64,000 nt of DNA, taken from assembly GCF_025548555.1 (NCBI RefSeq), contig NZ_JAJLPA010000005.1, positions 62,001 to 126,000 of the forward strand, given 5' to 3'. Position numbers and translations under genes: made by a program. The notes beneath the pieces are model-generated. The model saw only the letters and a list, made by a program, of their open reading frames with translations. It did no database searches and had not been told where the DNA came from. Of this stretch, positions 1 through 8,905 are shown one piece after another (the stretch's first letter is position 1; each line of letters opens with the position of its first letter). Source of the DNA: Sphingomonas sp. A2-49 (GTDB lineage: Bacteria > Pseudomonadota > Alphaproteobacteria > Sphingomonadales > Sphingomonadaceae).

Positions 1-548
1 GGCAGAGCGAGGGCGCGTTCGAGGATCAGACGCTGGCGGGCTGGCGCGACGACGTGCTGGCGATGCTGGACCAGGTCGCGCCCGGTCCGGCGGTGCTGGT
101 CGGATCGTCGATGGGCGGGTGGTTGATGCTGCTCGCCGCCAAGGCGCGGCCGGCGCAGGTCGTGGGACTGGTCGGCATCGCGCCGGCACCCGACTTCACC
201 GACTGGGGCTTTTCGATCGAGGACAAGATGACGATCCTGCGCGACGGGCGGCTGGAGCGCGCCAATCCCTACGGGCCGGCGCCGACCGTCTACACCCGCG
301 CCTTCTTCCAGTCGGGCGAGGCCAACCGGCTGATGTTCGGCACGATTCCCTTCGACGGCCCGGTCCGGCTGGTGCAGGGACAGGCGGATCCCGACGTGCC
401 GTGGCACCGGACCGTGCGGCTGGGGGAGATGATCCGTTCAGCCGACGTGCAGACGCTGTTGGTCAAGGACGGCGATCATCGCCTGTCCCGCGATACCGAT
501 ATCGCGGCGATCGTCCGGGCGACCGGGGACGTGCTGAGCCGCCTATGA
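1..548 (+). CDS. Alpha/beta hydrolase, 3' part
   Basis: C-terminal part of an alpha/beta hydrolase whose start lies before the window; the frame is open from base 3. The nucleophile elbow GSSMGG is visible, followed by a cap-like segment and a late Asp (QADPDVPW) and His (KDGDHRLS) that fit the catalytic triad. The substrate cannot be told. The stop TGA overlaps the ATG of the next gene, so the two are translationally coupled. It resembles small palmitoyl-ACP-thioesterase/BAAT-like or YqiA-like hydrolases, but nothing fixes the subfamily. Confidence 0.8.
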   Translation, partial: QSEGAFEDQTLAGWRDDVLAMLDQVAPGPAVLVGSSMGGWLMLLAAKARPAQVVGLVGIAPAPDFTDWGFSIEDKMTILRDGRLERANPYGPAPTVYTRAFFQSGEANRLMFGTIPFDGPVRLVQGQADPDVPWHRTVRLGEMIRSADVQTLLVKDGDHRLSRDTDIAAIVRATGDVLSRL

Positions 549-1315
549 TCCTGATCCTCGCCGCGTTGCAGGCCGCATCCCCCGCCCCCGCCGTCACCAC
601 CGTCAAGGCCGCCGACCCGCGCGAGGCGCGCTACGACCGCTGCGTCGTGCTGGCGGCGAGCGATCCGGCGGCGGCACGGGCCGAGGCGCTGCGCTGGGGC
701 GTCGACGGGGGCACATGGTTCGCGCGGCAATGCGCCGGCCTCGCCTATACGCAGCAGGGCGATTTCGCCGCCGCCGCGGCCGAGTTCGAGGCGGCGGCAA
801 AGGCCGCGGCGGCGGCGCGCGACCGACGCGCCGCGAATTACTGGGCGCAGGCGGGCAACGCGCGGCTGGCGGCAGGGGACGTTCCCGCGGCGCGCTCCGC
901 ACTCGACACCGCGCTCGTCGCGGGGACGCTGGAGGGGCTGGCGCTGGGCGAGGCGCAGCTCGACCATGCGCGCGTCCTCGTCGCAGCCGGCGATCCCGCC
1001 GGGGCGCGGCGCGACATCGACCTTGCGCTGACCAATGCCGCCGACGATCCGCTCGCCTGGCTGCTGTCGGCGACGCTCGCGCGGCGCCAGGGCGACATCA
1101 CGCGTGCGAAGACCGACATCGGCGAGGCGCTGAAGCGTTCGGCGGACGATGCCTCGGTCCAGCTCGAGGCGGGCAACATCGCCGCATCGGCGGGGGACGA
1201 GGCGGGCGCGCGCACCGCCTGGGCGGCCGCGGCGCGGCTGGCACCGGACGCGCCGGCCGGCCGCAGCGCCACCGCGGCTCTGGCGCAATTCGCCCCCGCC
1301 GCCGCCGGTCGATAA
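545..1315 (+). CDS. Exported TPR-repeat protein
   Basis: 256 residues. The start is the ATG that overlaps the preceding stop. A short hydrophobic, Ala-rich N-terminus (about residues 1-16) looks like a signal peptide. The rest is Ala-rich helical repeats typical of tetratricopeptide repeats (for example AGLAYTQQGDFAAAAAEFE and AGNARLAAGDVPAARSALD), so it is probably a periplasmic protein-protein interaction scaffold. The partner is unknown; the only context is coupling to the upstream hydrolase. Confidence 0.7.
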   Translation: MILILAALQAASPAPAVTTVKAADPREARYDRCVVLAASDPAAARAEALRWGVDGGTWFARQCAGLAYTQQGDFAAAAAEFEAAAKAAAAARDRRAANYWAQAGNARLAAGDVPAARSALDTALVAGTLEGLALGEAQLDHARVLVAAGDPAGARRDIDLALTNAADDPLAWLLSATLARRQGDITRAKTDIGEALKRSADDASVQLEAGNIAASAGDEAGARTAWAAAARLAPDAPAGRSATAALAQFAPAAAGR

Positions 1316-1403
1316 GGTTGCCGCCGCCGCCGCGGGCGGACACCCTCTGGCCCGTCGTGCGTTGACCGCATAGTTTCCCTCCACCGAGCCGCAGGACCCG
1401 CGC

Positions 1404-1841
1404 ATGCAGTACCTCCACACCATGATCCGCGTCACCGATCCCGACGCGACGATCGCCTTCTTCGACCTGCTCGGGCTGAAGGAGGTGCGCCGGCTCGAAA
1501 ACGAGAAGGGCCGCTTCACGCTGATCTTCCTCGCCGCGGACGAGGACATGAACGCGCCCGGCGAACGCGCCAAGGCGGAGGTCGAACTGACCTACAATTG
1601 GGACCCCGAGAGCTATTCCGGCGGCCGCAACTTCGGCCACCTCGCCTATCGGGTCGAGGATATCTACGCGACGTGCCAGCGGCTGATGGACGGCGGCGTG
1701 ACGATCAACCGCCCGCCGCGCGACGGCAACATGGCGTTCGTCAGGACGCCCGACGGCATTTCGATCGAGCTGCTCCAGGCGGGCGAGGCGCTGGCGCCGG
1801 CGGAACCCTGGGCATCGATGCCCAACACCGGAAGCTGGTGA
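1404..1841 (+). CDS. gloA: Lactoylglutathione lyase (glyoxalase I)
   Basis: 145 residues, the normal length of bacterial glyoxalase I. It isomerises the methylglyoxal-glutathione hemithioacetal to S-lactoylglutathione in the cytoplasm. VOC-fold metal ligands are all in place: His5, Glu61, His79 and Glu122, matching the E. coli GloA set. The next gene, 4 bp on, is glyoxalase II, so both steps of the glutathione-dependent methylglyoxal pathway sit together and are probably co-transcribed. Confidence 0.93.
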   Translation: MQYLHTMIRVTDPDATIAFFDLLGLKEVRRLENEKGRFTLIFLAADEDMNAPGERAKAEVELTYNWDPESYSGGRNFGHLAYRVEDIYATCQRLMDGGVTINRPPRDGNMAFVRTPDGISIELLQAGEALAPAEPWASMPNTGSW

Positions 1842-1845
1842 TGTG

Positions 1846-2574
1846 ATGCCGCTGGAGATCGTCCGCGTTCCCGTGCTGAGCGACAATTACGCCTGGCTGA
1901 TCCACGATCCGGCGAGCGGCGGCACCGTCGCGATCGATCCCGGCGAGGCGGAGCCGGTACAGGCCGCGGCAGCGGCGCGGGGCTGGACGATCGACCAGGT
2001 CTGGACGACGCACTGGCACCCCGACCACACCGGCGGCAATGCGGCGTTGCAGGCCGGCGGCGCGCGGATCACCGGTCCCGCGGCGGAGGCCGCGAAGATC
2101 GCCGGCCTCGACGTGCTGGTCGGCGAGGGCGATACCGTGCGGATCGGCGCGGAGGCGGCGACGGTCATGCACGTGCCCGGCCATACCGCGGGCCACATCG
2201 CCTTCCACTTCGCGGGGGCACAGGCGGTCTTCACCGGCGACACGCTGTTCGCGATGGGCTGCGGCCGTTTGTTCGAAGGCAGCGCGGCGGACATGTTCGC
2301 CAACATGCAGCGCTATGCCGCGCTGCCCGACGCGACGCAGGTCTATTGCGGTCACGAATATACCCAGAGCAACGGGCGCTACGCGCGCGTCGTCGAGCCG
2401 GACAATGCGGCGATCGCGGCGCGGATGGAGGCGGTCGACCGGATGCGCGCCGCGGGCGAGGCGACGGTGCCGACGACGATCGGGCTGGAACGCGCGACGA
2501 ACCCGTTCCTGCGCGCCGCCGATGCCGGCGAACTGGCGCGGTTGCGGACGGGCAAGGATGAATTTCGCGGCTGA
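1846..2574 (+). CDS. gloB: Hydroxyacylglutathione hydrolase (glyoxalase II)
   Basis: 242 residues from the ATG at 1846; a GTG directly before it (1843) is an alternative start. Metallo-beta-lactamase fold with the binuclear metal motif H56-x-H58-x-D60-H61, then His113, Asp132 and His170. It hydrolyses S-lactoylglutathione to lactate and glutathione and completes the pathway begun by the adjacent gloA. The C-terminal FLRAAD segment fits the glutathione-binding domain of GloB. Confidence 0.94.
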   Translation: MPLEIVRVPVLSDNYAWLIHDPASGGTVAIDPGEAEPVQAAAAARGWTIDQVWTTHWHPDHTGGNAALQAGGARITGPAAEAAKIAGLDVLVGEGDTVRIGAEAATVMHVPGHTAGHIAFHFAGAQAVFTGDTLFAMGCGRLFEGSAADMFANMQRYAALPDATQVYCGHEYTQSNGRYARVVEPDNAAIAARMEAVDRMRAAGEATVPTTIGLERATNPFLRAADAGELARLRTGKDEFRG

Positions 2575-2611
2575 ACCGTTTCGGCCGCTGCGGACGACAG
2601 GAGCCAGGAAG

Positions 2612-3043
2612 ATGCGATCGATGACGTGGGTTGCCGCCGTTACCGCCCTGGCGCTTGCGCCGGGCCTCGCCGGCTGTGCGCAGACGCCGCAACAGCAACT
2701 GGCGACGCAGGAGGCGAACGCCGCCGCGGCGACCGCGCTGGCGAAAGACCTCGCCGGGCTGACGCCGGACCGGTCGAGCAGCTGCATGCCCCGCTATCCG
2801 ACGACGCAGGTCAAGGCCTATGGTCCGACGATTGTCTACACCGTCAGCCGCGGCCTCAAGTTCCGCTCCGATACCGCGGGCGGCTGCGAGCGCATCGGCC
2901 GCGGCGACATCCTCGTCACCCGGTCCAACCAGGGCCAGCTGTGTCAGGGCGACATCGCGACGACGGTCGATACGGGATCGCGCATGTTCAGCGGCAGCTG
3001 CTCGTTCGGCCCCTTCGTCCGCTACAGCAAGGCCGGCAAGTGA
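2612..3043 (+). CDS. Small predicted lipoprotein, Cys-rich
   Basis: 143 residues. The N-terminus (MRSMTWVAAVTALALAPG) is a lipoprotein signal with lipobox LAGC, so it is probably membrane-anchored in the periplasm. An AGGAG-like site lies just upstream of the ATG. The body has four cysteines and the pattern GQLCQGD...C-SFGPFVRY. The next protein shares this pattern and its start overlaps this stop. No function is recognised. Confidence 0.75.
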   Translation: MRSMTWVAAVTALALAPGLAGCAQTPQQQLATQEANAAAATALAKDLAGLTPDRSSSCMPRYPTTQVKAYGPTIVYTVSRGLKFRSDTAGGCERIGRGDILVTRSNQGQLCQGDIATTVDTGSRMFSGSCSFGPFVRYSKAGK

Positions 3044-3402
3044 TCCGCGCCCTCACGCTGGTCGCGCTCGCGCTGCCGCTGCTCGCCGCCAGGTCCGACC
3101 CGCTCGCAGGCCGGGTCGCCGGTGCGCCCGTCAACTGCATTCCCCTGTCGCAGACCAACGGGCCGTCGATCATCGATGCCCACACGATCCTGTACACGGA
3201 AGGCGCCGGACGGCGGGTGTGGAAGACCGGGCCGGTCGGCGCCTGCCCGTCGCTGGAACCGCTGAGCACGATGATCGTCGATGTGTATGGCGGCCAGCTG
3301 TGCCGGAACGACCGCTTCCGCATCCTGACCCCGGGGACGAGCATCCCGTCGGCCTATTGCCGCTTCACCGAGTTCACGCCCTATACGCGGGCGACGCGAT
3401 AG
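3040..3402 (+). CDS. Small exported protein, paralogue of its neighbour
   Basis: 120 residues from a GTG that overlaps the preceding TGA, implying translational coupling. A hydrophobic N-terminus (about residues 1-18) suggests export but there is no lipobox. It shares with the upstream lipoprotein a Cys near the start of the mature part, a T-I-x-Y-T motif, GGQLCRND and a final CRFTEFTPY, so the two look like diverged tandem duplicates. Function unknown. Confidence 0.7.
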   Translation: MIRALTLVALALPLLAARSDPLAGRVAGAPVNCIPLSQTNGPSIIDAHTILYTEGAGRRVWKTGPVGACPSLEPLSTMIVDVYGGQLCRNDRFRILTPGTSIPSAYCRFTEFTPYTRATR

Positions 3403-3611
3403 GACGAACGGGCGGTCACCCCTCGGGTTGCTCAGGACCGATGCCAGGGCCGATCGGGATCCCTCCGTTACTCCAGACCCTTCGGGAGTGCGCGGAGCGA
3501 TGAGGGAATAGCACAGCGGCGCCCAGCCCCGCCCCTGCCAGCACGGTGGACTTGGGAACCGGGCCGGGGTGGCAAAGCAATAGGCGATGTTTCCCCGGTA
3601 CCCCGCTCTCG

Positions 3612-4904
3612 CTACAGCACGAACCGGCTGAGATCGGTGTTGCGCGCGATGCCGGCGAGTTGCCGGTCGACATAGGCGCGATCGACCGTCACCGCCTCGG
3701 TCCGGTCCTCGGCATCGAAGCTGACTTCCTCGAGCAGCTTCTCCATCACCGTCTGCAACCGGCGCGCGCCGATGTTCTCGACCTGCCCGTTCACTTCCGC
3801 GGCGATGCGGGCGATGGCGGCGATGCCGTCCTCGGTAAAGCGCACCTCCGCACCCTCCGTCGCCAGCAGCGCCTTGTATTGCACGGGCAGCGAGGCCTTG
3901 GTGTCCGACAGGATCGCGATGAAATCCGCCTCGGTCAGCCCTTTCAGCTCGACCCGGATCGGCAGGCGCCCCTGCAGTTCGGGCAGCAGGTCGGATGGTT
4001 TGGCGACATGGAACGCGCCGCTGGCGATGAAGAGGATGTGATCGGTCTTCATCGGCCCGTATTTGGTCGAGACGGTCGTGCCCTCGATCAGCGGCAGCAG
4101 GTCGCGCTGCACGCCCTCGCGGCTGACCGAGCCGCCGCGCACGTCGCTGACCGCGATCTTGTCGATTTCGTCGAGGAAGACGATGCCGTTCGCCTCGGCA
4201 TCCGCCAGTGCGATGCGGCTGACCTCGTCCTGGTCGAGCCGCTTGTCGGCCTCTTCCTCGACCAGCTTGTCCCAGGCGGCGCGGACCGTCAGCTTGCGGC
4301 GCTTGAGCTGCTGGCCCCCGCCGAACGACTTCATCATCTCGCCGAGGTTTATCATCTGCGGCCCGGCACCGGGCACCTCGAACGGCATCGCGGGCGCCTG
4401 TTCCAGCTCGATCTCGATCTCCGTCGCGTCGAGGTGACCATCGGCGAAGCGCTGCTTGAAGCTCTCACGCGTCGCCTGGCTGCTGTCCTTGCCGACCAGC
4501 GCGTCGAGCAGGCGCTTCATCGCCGCTTCCTCCGCCTTGTCCTTCACGGCGACGCGGCGGCGCTCCTTTTCCAGCCGGATCGCCTCCTCGACCAGGTCGC
4601 GCGCGATCTGTTCGACGTCGCGGCCGACATAGCCGACCTCGGTGAACTTGGTCGCCTCCACCTTCACGAACGGTGCGTCGGCAAGCTTGGCGAGGCGCCG
4701 GCTGATCTCGGTCTTGCCGCAGCCGGTGGGCCCGATCATCAGGATGTTCTTGGGCGTCACCTCGTCGCGCAGGTCGGCGGACAGCTGCTGGCGGCGCCAG
4801 CGGTTGCGCATCGCGACCGCGACCGCGCGCTTGGCATCGGCCTGGCCGATGATGTGGGCGTCGAGCGCGGCGACGATCGCCTTGGGGGTCAGGTTCTGGT
4901 TCAT
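3612..4904 (-). CDS. hslU: HslU ATPase subunit of the HslUV protease
   Basis: 430 residues, normal HslU length, from the ATG at 4904. AAA+ unfoldase that feeds substrates to HslV. Walker A GPTGCGKT (58-65), Walker B-like FLDEIDK, the GYVGRD pore loop and the NIGARR sensor-2 region are present. The C-terminal DLSRFVL tail, which inserts into HslV, is intact. hslV lies 68 bp upstream on the same strand. In other proteobacteria the pair belongs to the heat-shock regulon, and rpoH is also in this window. Confidence 0.97.
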   Translation of the reverse strand: MNQNLTPKAIVAALDAHIIGQADAKRAVAVAMRNRWRRQQLSADLRDEVTPKNILMIGPTGCGKTEISRRLAKLADAPFVKVEATKFTEVGYVGRDVEQIARDLVEEAIRLEKERRRVAVKDKAEEAAMKRLLDALVGKDSSQATRESFKQRFADGHLDATEIEIELEQAPAMPFEVPGAGPQMINLGEMMKSFGGGQQLKRRKLTVRAAWDKLVEEEADKRLDQDEVSRIALADAEANGIVFLDEIDKIAVSDVRGGSVSREGVQRDLLPLIEGTTVSTKYGPMKTDHILFIASGAFHVAKPSDLLPELQGRLPIRVELKGLTEADFIAILSDTKASLPVQYKALLATEGAEVRFTEDGIAAIARIAAEVNGQVENIGARRLQTVMEKLLEEVSFDAEDRTEAVTVDRAYVDRQLAGIARNTDLSRFVL

Positions 4905-4972
4905 GGTCTGCTCGCCCTCCCCTTCGCGGGGAGACTGGAAGGTCACAAAAGTCGCACCGCAGCGGGTGCGCG

Positions 4973-5536
4973 TCAGGTCGCGCTGTCGATGACCTCGATC
5001 GTCGTGCGATCGTTGGTGTAGACGCACACGTCCGCGGCGATCGCCATCGCCTTGCGGCACACGGTCTCGGCATCCGCCTCGTAATCGACCAGCGCGCGGG
5101 CGGCGGCGAGCGCGTAATTGCCGCCCGAACCGATCGCGGCGATGCCGTTCTCGGGTTCGAGCACGTCGCCGTTGCCGGTCAGGATCAGCGTCACGTCGCG
5201 GTCGGCGACGATCATCATCGCTTCGAGGTTGCGGAGATATTTGTCGGTGCGCCAGTCCTTGGCGAGCTCGACCGCGGCGCGCATCAGCTTGCCCTGATGA
5301 CGCTCCAGCTTCGCCTCCAGCCGCTCGAACAGGGTGAAGGCATCGGCGGTGGCGCCGGCGAAGCCGCCGACGACATGACCGTCCGCACCCAGACGGCGGA
5401 CCTTCCTGGCATTGGGCTTCATCACGGTCTGGCCCATGGATACCTGGCCGTCGCCGATGACGACGGCCTTGCCGTTGCGACGGACGGACAGGATGGTGGT
5501 GCCATGCCAGACGGGCATTGCGTGGGGATCGTTCAT
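4973..5536 (-). CDS. hslV: HslV peptidase subunit of the HslUV protease
   Basis: 187 residues from the ATG at 5536. Proteasome beta-type threonine peptidase. The mature form should start at Thr13 ([10 protein letters not shown]) after removal of a 12-residue propeptide, a longer leader than the single Met of E. coli. The conserved [15 protein letters not shown] block is present. It is first in the hslVU unit. An upstream in-frame extension to 5647 reads through a dispersed repeat and is not favoured. Confidence 0.96.
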   Translation of the reverse strand: MNDPHAMPVWHGTTILSVRRNGKAVVIGDGQVSMGQTVMKPNARKVRRLGADGHVVGGFAGATADAFTLFERLEAKLERHQGKLMRAAVELAKDWRTDKYLRNLEAMMIVADRDVTLILTGNGDVLEPENGIAAIGSGGNYALAAARALVDYEADAETVCRKAMAIAADVCVYTNDRTTIEVIDSAT

Positions 5537-5609
5537 GGACGCGATGTAGGGTCGGTCGGGGGTGGGCGCAAAGGGGGCGCGCGCGAAGGCAGGAAGAGAA
5601 AATAGATAG

Positions 5610-5747
5610 TTCACGCGGAGGCGCGGAGGCGCGGAGGGGTCGTGCATGGCGCGAAGTGCTTTGCTCCGTCATGGACGGGGGCGGTGATGTTCGCGGCTGG
5701 CGCGGCGGCCCTCCCTTCTTCTCCGCGCCTCCGCGCCTCCGCGTGAA
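5610..5747. repeat. Perfect 27-bp inverted repeat, 84-bp spacer
   Basis: Arms at 5610-5636 and 5721-5747 are exact reverse complements, built from the tandem GGAGGCGC unit between hslV and the holin gene. Shorter related arms lie at 6821-6837 and 7168-7184. The placement between genes and the repeated design suggest a dispersed palindromic element of the REP/MITE kind. Confidence 0.8.
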
Positions 5748-5781
5748 GCAGCCTTCGTAACGCCTTTGCGCGACACACGCC

Positions 5782-6066
5782 TCACCGCTCGACGCCCCGC
5801 GACTTCCCCCACGCGCGCGCGGCGGTGTACCCCAGGTAGCCGGTGCCGAAGAGCGCGTAGAGCGGTTCGGGGATCGCGGCGAAATAGGCGCCCATCGCCT
5901 GCGCCATCGCCCGCGCGACATCGGGGCGGACCGCGGCGACGAGGCTCATCGGGATGGCCCAGAGCAGCAGCGTGTACATGACATAGAGGAACGCCGGCCG
6001 GGCACGGCCGGCGAAGGCGTCGCGGACGGGCGGTCGGCGGGGCGGGCGGCGGCGGGCCGGGATCAC
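5782..6066 (-). CDS. Holin, GTA 3TM-type
   Basis: 94 residues from a GTG at 6066 that overlaps the stop of the endolysin gene. After an Arg/Pro-rich N-terminus there are two hydrophobic segments (about 26-44 and 62-83). The conserved end [19 protein letters not shown] resembles the 3TM holin family (GTA_holin_3TM) found with GH108 endolysins in Rhodobacter gene transfer agents. It would make the inner-membrane hole that releases the endolysin. The family call is from motif memory. Confidence 0.65.
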   Translation of the reverse strand: MIPARRRPPRRPPVRDAFAGRARPAFLYVMYTLLLWAIPMSLVAAVRPDVARAMAQAMGAYFAAIPEPLYALFGTGYLGYTAARAWGKSRGVER

Positions 6067-6602
6067 GCGATCCGCTCCGCCAGCCAGCCGTACACGAACG
6101 CCTCGTTGGCCGGGCGCCGCTCGGCGAGCGCCAGATAGCGTTCGCCCTGCAACGCATCGACCGCCTTGACGAGCACGCCCTCGCCGGGCGCGCCGCGGCG
6201 GGCGAGGAAAGCGTCGAGCGCGGCGAGCGTGCGCGGGCCGATCGTCTGGTCGACGGCAAGGTCGGGATAGTCGCTCGCGCCGCGGTTGAGCGCGTTGAGC
6301 GCGCGCTGGAGGAAACCCGCCGCGACGCCCGTGCCCATGTTGACGCCGGTGTCGAACAGTTCGGCGGCGAGGCGCGGCGCGCGCGTGGCGATCCGGTCGA
6401 ACCCGGGGGCGCGCCAGTATGCCGCGCGATAGATGGCGGCGGCCGCGGCGCGGGGGAGGTCGCGGATCGAACCTTGGTAGCCGTTGGCGCGCGCCACCGC
6501 GACCGTGATCCCCCAGCGCGTCGCGCCGCCGCGGTCGGCGGGATGATCGACATAATCGCCCTCGCGAACGATGAGCGCGTCGATCAGCGTGTCGATGGTC
6601 AT
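6063..6602 (-). CDS. GH108 endolysin (N-acetylmuramidase)
   Basis: 179 residues. The N-terminal GH108 signature EGDYVDHPADRGGATRWGI has catalytic Glu14. The C-terminal part (about 95-175, with AVDQTIGPRTLAAL) fits the predicted peptidoglycan-binding domain of the family. It should cleave glycan strands. There is no signal peptide, so release depends on the coupled downstream holin. No capsid, tail or terminase genes are in the window, so this is an isolated lysis cassette. Confidence 0.85.
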   Translation of the reverse strand: MTIDTLIDALIVREGDYVDHPADRGGATRWGITVAVARANGYQGSIRDLPRAAAAAIYRAAYWRAPGFDRIATRAPRLAAELFDTGVNMGTGVAAGFLQRALNALNRGASDYPDLAVDQTIGPRTLAALDAFLARRGAPGEGVLVKAVDALQGERYLALAERRPANEAFVYGWLAERIA

Positions 6603-6820
6603 GGCATGGTCTCCCCGGACTGGGCGCGGGGTGGATCACGCCATGCCCGCGTAGGACAGCGGTTTTTCCGGGCGGGCGGAATGTGCTGGTTTTGCTGGAG
6701 ATGCGGGGTGGTTTGGCGGGGTGTCGTCCTACAGCGTGCGAGGTCGGCCAAGCGCCGGGTCCGGCAGGGGTTCACGCGAAGCCGCTCGGACGCGAAGACG
6801 AAATCGGGGGTCACGCGGAG

Positions 6821-7184
6821 GCGCGGAGGACGCGGAGGCAACGCGTTCGGTGCGGTGGCTGCGGGCCATCGAGGGTTCCGGGTCCGGATGCCTCGTCTTT
6901 CAGTCGCCCGGGCCGGCTCGAGGCATCGCCGAACGTCGCCACGCGTGCCCGGCGGAGGTCGGGCCGCGTGTTACGAGGTCCGTACGCTATCCATAAGCTG
7001 GACCCCGGCCTTCGCCGGGGGACAGGAAGGATCATGACTACCCGACAGGTGCCTCGTTGCGTTCCGGCTCTGCGGTGGATTCGGCGATCGCAGTGCGCAA
7101 GGCACCAGTGCGATCGACGCCGGGCAAACGCCGGATCGGGCCGCGCCAAAAGCCCAGCTTACCACCCCTCCGCGTCCTCCGCGC
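6821..7184. repeat. 17-bp inverted repeat arms, GGAGG family
   Basis: GCGCGGAGGACGCGGAG at 6821-6837 and its exact reverse complement at 7168-7184, 330 bp apart. The sequence is the 5610-5747 repeat unit with an extra A in the second GGAGG step, so it is a diverged copy. Confidence 0.7.
7003..7020. repeat. 18-bp hairpin repeat, first copy
   Basis: CCCCGGC-CTTC-GCCGGGG, a 7-bp stem with a 4-nt loop. The same 18 bp occurs in the opposite orientation at 18671-18688, also intergenic, so it is a dispersed REP-like element. Confidence 0.65.
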
Positions 7185-7422
7185 GACCACATCTCCGCTC
7201 GTCGCCCACATGCGATGGGCCTCCCATCCCGCGACGGACGGCAGGTCGCGCCATTGCGCCGACCAGCGAAGCACGGTATCGGCCCGCGCATTCGCATGGA
7301 CCCGGTGCAATTCCGGGTGGCTATTCCGGCCGCCGATCCGCCGGACAACGTAAACCGCCCGTCCGACATCTTCCCACCGCCCGACGCGGTGCCCGTCGCG
7401 CGCGGTCAATGCGGACCATCCA

Positions 7423-8901
7423 ATGAATCCTTCCCCCCTCTCCCGCTATCGTGCGGAATGGTATTGCGGTGCGGCCGCGGCGCGGCGCGACGTGCTCGCC
7501 GGCATGGTCGGCACCTTCGCGCTGATCCCCGAAGTCATCGCCTTTTCGTTCGTCGCCGGCATCGCTCCCGAGGTCGGCCTGTTCGCCTCGTTCGTCATCG
7601 GCATCGTCATCGCGATCTGCGGCGGCCGACCGGCGATGATCTCGGGCGCGGCGGGATCGGTCGCGCTGGTCGCGGCGGCGCTCGTCCACAGCCACGGCCT
7701 GTCCTACCTGCTCGGCGCGACGATCATCGCCGGCCTGTTCCAGATCCTGTTCGGGCTGCTCAAGCTCGACGTGCTGATGCGGTTCGTGTCGCGATCGGTC
7801 CGCACCGGCTTCGTCAACGCGCTGGCGATCCTGATCTTCTCGGCGCAGGTGCCGCAGATGCTGGGCGTGACCTGGCACACCTATGCGATGATCGCGCTGG
7901 GGTTGGCGATCATCTACCTGATGCCGCGGCTGACGCGGGCGATCCCGTCGCCGCTGATCTGCATCGTCGTGCTGACCGCGATCGCCATTGCCGTGCCGAT
8001 GCCGCTGCGCACCGTCGCCGACCTGGGGCGGCTGCCCGCCGCGCTGCCGGCGTTCGCCTGGCCGGGCCTGCCCGTCGCGTGGCGGACGCTCAGCATCATC
8101 GCCCCCTATGCGCTGGCGATGGCGGCGGTCGGCCTGCTCGAATCGCTGATGACCGCGCGCGTCGTCGACGACCTGACCGAAAGCAACAGCGACAAGGCGC
8201 GCGAATGCACCGGGCTGGGGCTGGCCAACGTCGCGGCGGGGCTGTTCGGCGGAATCGCCGGGTGCGGCATGATCGGCCAGACGGTCGGCAACGTCCGCTA
8301 TGGCGGGCGCGGGCGCCTGTCGACGCTGGTCGCGGGCGTGTTCCTGCTCGTGGTGATGGTGCCGCTGCGGCCGTGGGTGGCGCAGGTGCCGGTCGCGGCG
8401 CTGGTCGCGATCATGGTGATGGTATCGATCAGCACCTTTTCCTGGGGATCGCTGCGCGACCTCGGCCGGCATCCCAAGGTGTCGGGCGCGGTGATGCTGG
8501 CGACCGTGGCGGTGACGGTGGCGACGCACGACCTGTCGGCGGGCGTCGCGGTCGGCGTGCTGCTGAGCGGGGTGTTCTTCGCGTTCAAGGTGACGCGGCT
8601 GATGCAGGTCGTGATCGACTATGACGCGGCCGCCGACACGCGGGTCTATACGGTGTCGGGCCAGATCTTCTTCGCGAGCGCCGAGGCGTTCGCCGACCGG
8701 TTCGACCTGCGCGACGGCGCGGCGCGGGTTCGGATCGACCTGACCGCGGCACATCTGTGGGACGTGACCGCGGTCGCTGCACTGGAGGAGGTGGTCGCCC
8801 GGCTGCGTGGCCACGGCGTCGCGGTCGAGGTCGTGGGACTGAACGACGCCAGCGCGATCCTGGTCGACCGGCATGCGCCGCTGGTCGGCGCGCCCGGCTG
8901 A
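7423..8901 (+). CDS. SulP/SLC26-family anion transporter with STAS domain
   Basis: 492 residues. The N-terminal about 390 residues hold many hydrophobic segments with SulP features (FALIPEVIAFSFVAGIAP, then GRPAMISGAAGSVALV). A cytoplasmic STAS-like domain follows at about 405-490 (TVSGQIFFASAEAF... HLWDVTAVAAL). It is an inner-membrane anion permease; sulfate, bicarbonate or another anion cannot be chosen from sequence. It ends only 4 bp before the convergent prmA stop, with no room for a terminator. Confidence 0.88.
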   Translation: MNPSPLSRYRAEWYCGAAAARRDVLAGMVGTFALIPEVIAFSFVAGIAPEVGLFASFVIGIVIAICGGRPAMISGAAGSVALVAAALVHSHGLSYLLGATIIAGLFQILFGLLKLDVLMRFVSRSVRTGFVNALAILIFSAQVPQMLGVTWHTYAMIALGLAIIYLMPRLTRAIPSPLICIVVLTAIAIAVPMPLRTVADLGRLPAALPAFAWPGLPVAWRTLSIIAPYALAMAAVGLLESLMTARVVDDLTESNSDKARECTGLGLANVAAGLFGGIAGCGMIGQTVGNVRYGGRGRLSTLVAGVFLLVVMVPLRPWVAQVPVAALVAIMVMVSISTFSWGSLRDLGRHPKVSGAVMLATVAVTVATHDLSAGVAVGVLLSGVFFAFKVTRLMQVVIDYDAAADTRVYTVSGQIFFASAEAFADRFDLRDGAARVRIDLTAAHLWDVTAVAALEEVVARLRGHGVAVEVVGLNDASAILVDRHAPLVGAPG

Positions 8902-8905
8902 GGCC

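Larger units (their letters stand above)
6603..7422. other. 820-bp intergenic region with dispersed repeats
   Basis: No convincing gene. It holds repeat arms at 6821-6837 and 7168-7184 (exact 17-bp reverse complements, same family as 5610-5747) and an 18-bp hairpin (7003-7020). A minus-strand frame of 123 codons (7038-7409) has no recognisable domain and runs into the repeat, so it is not called. It must also carry promoters for the leftward endolysin gene and the rightward SulP gene, but none is clear. Confidence 0.6.

Noticed and set aside
7038..7409. A 123-codon minus-strand frame upstream of the SulP gene
   Set aside because: No domain, no clear ribosome site, and it runs through the dispersed repeat at 7168-7184.
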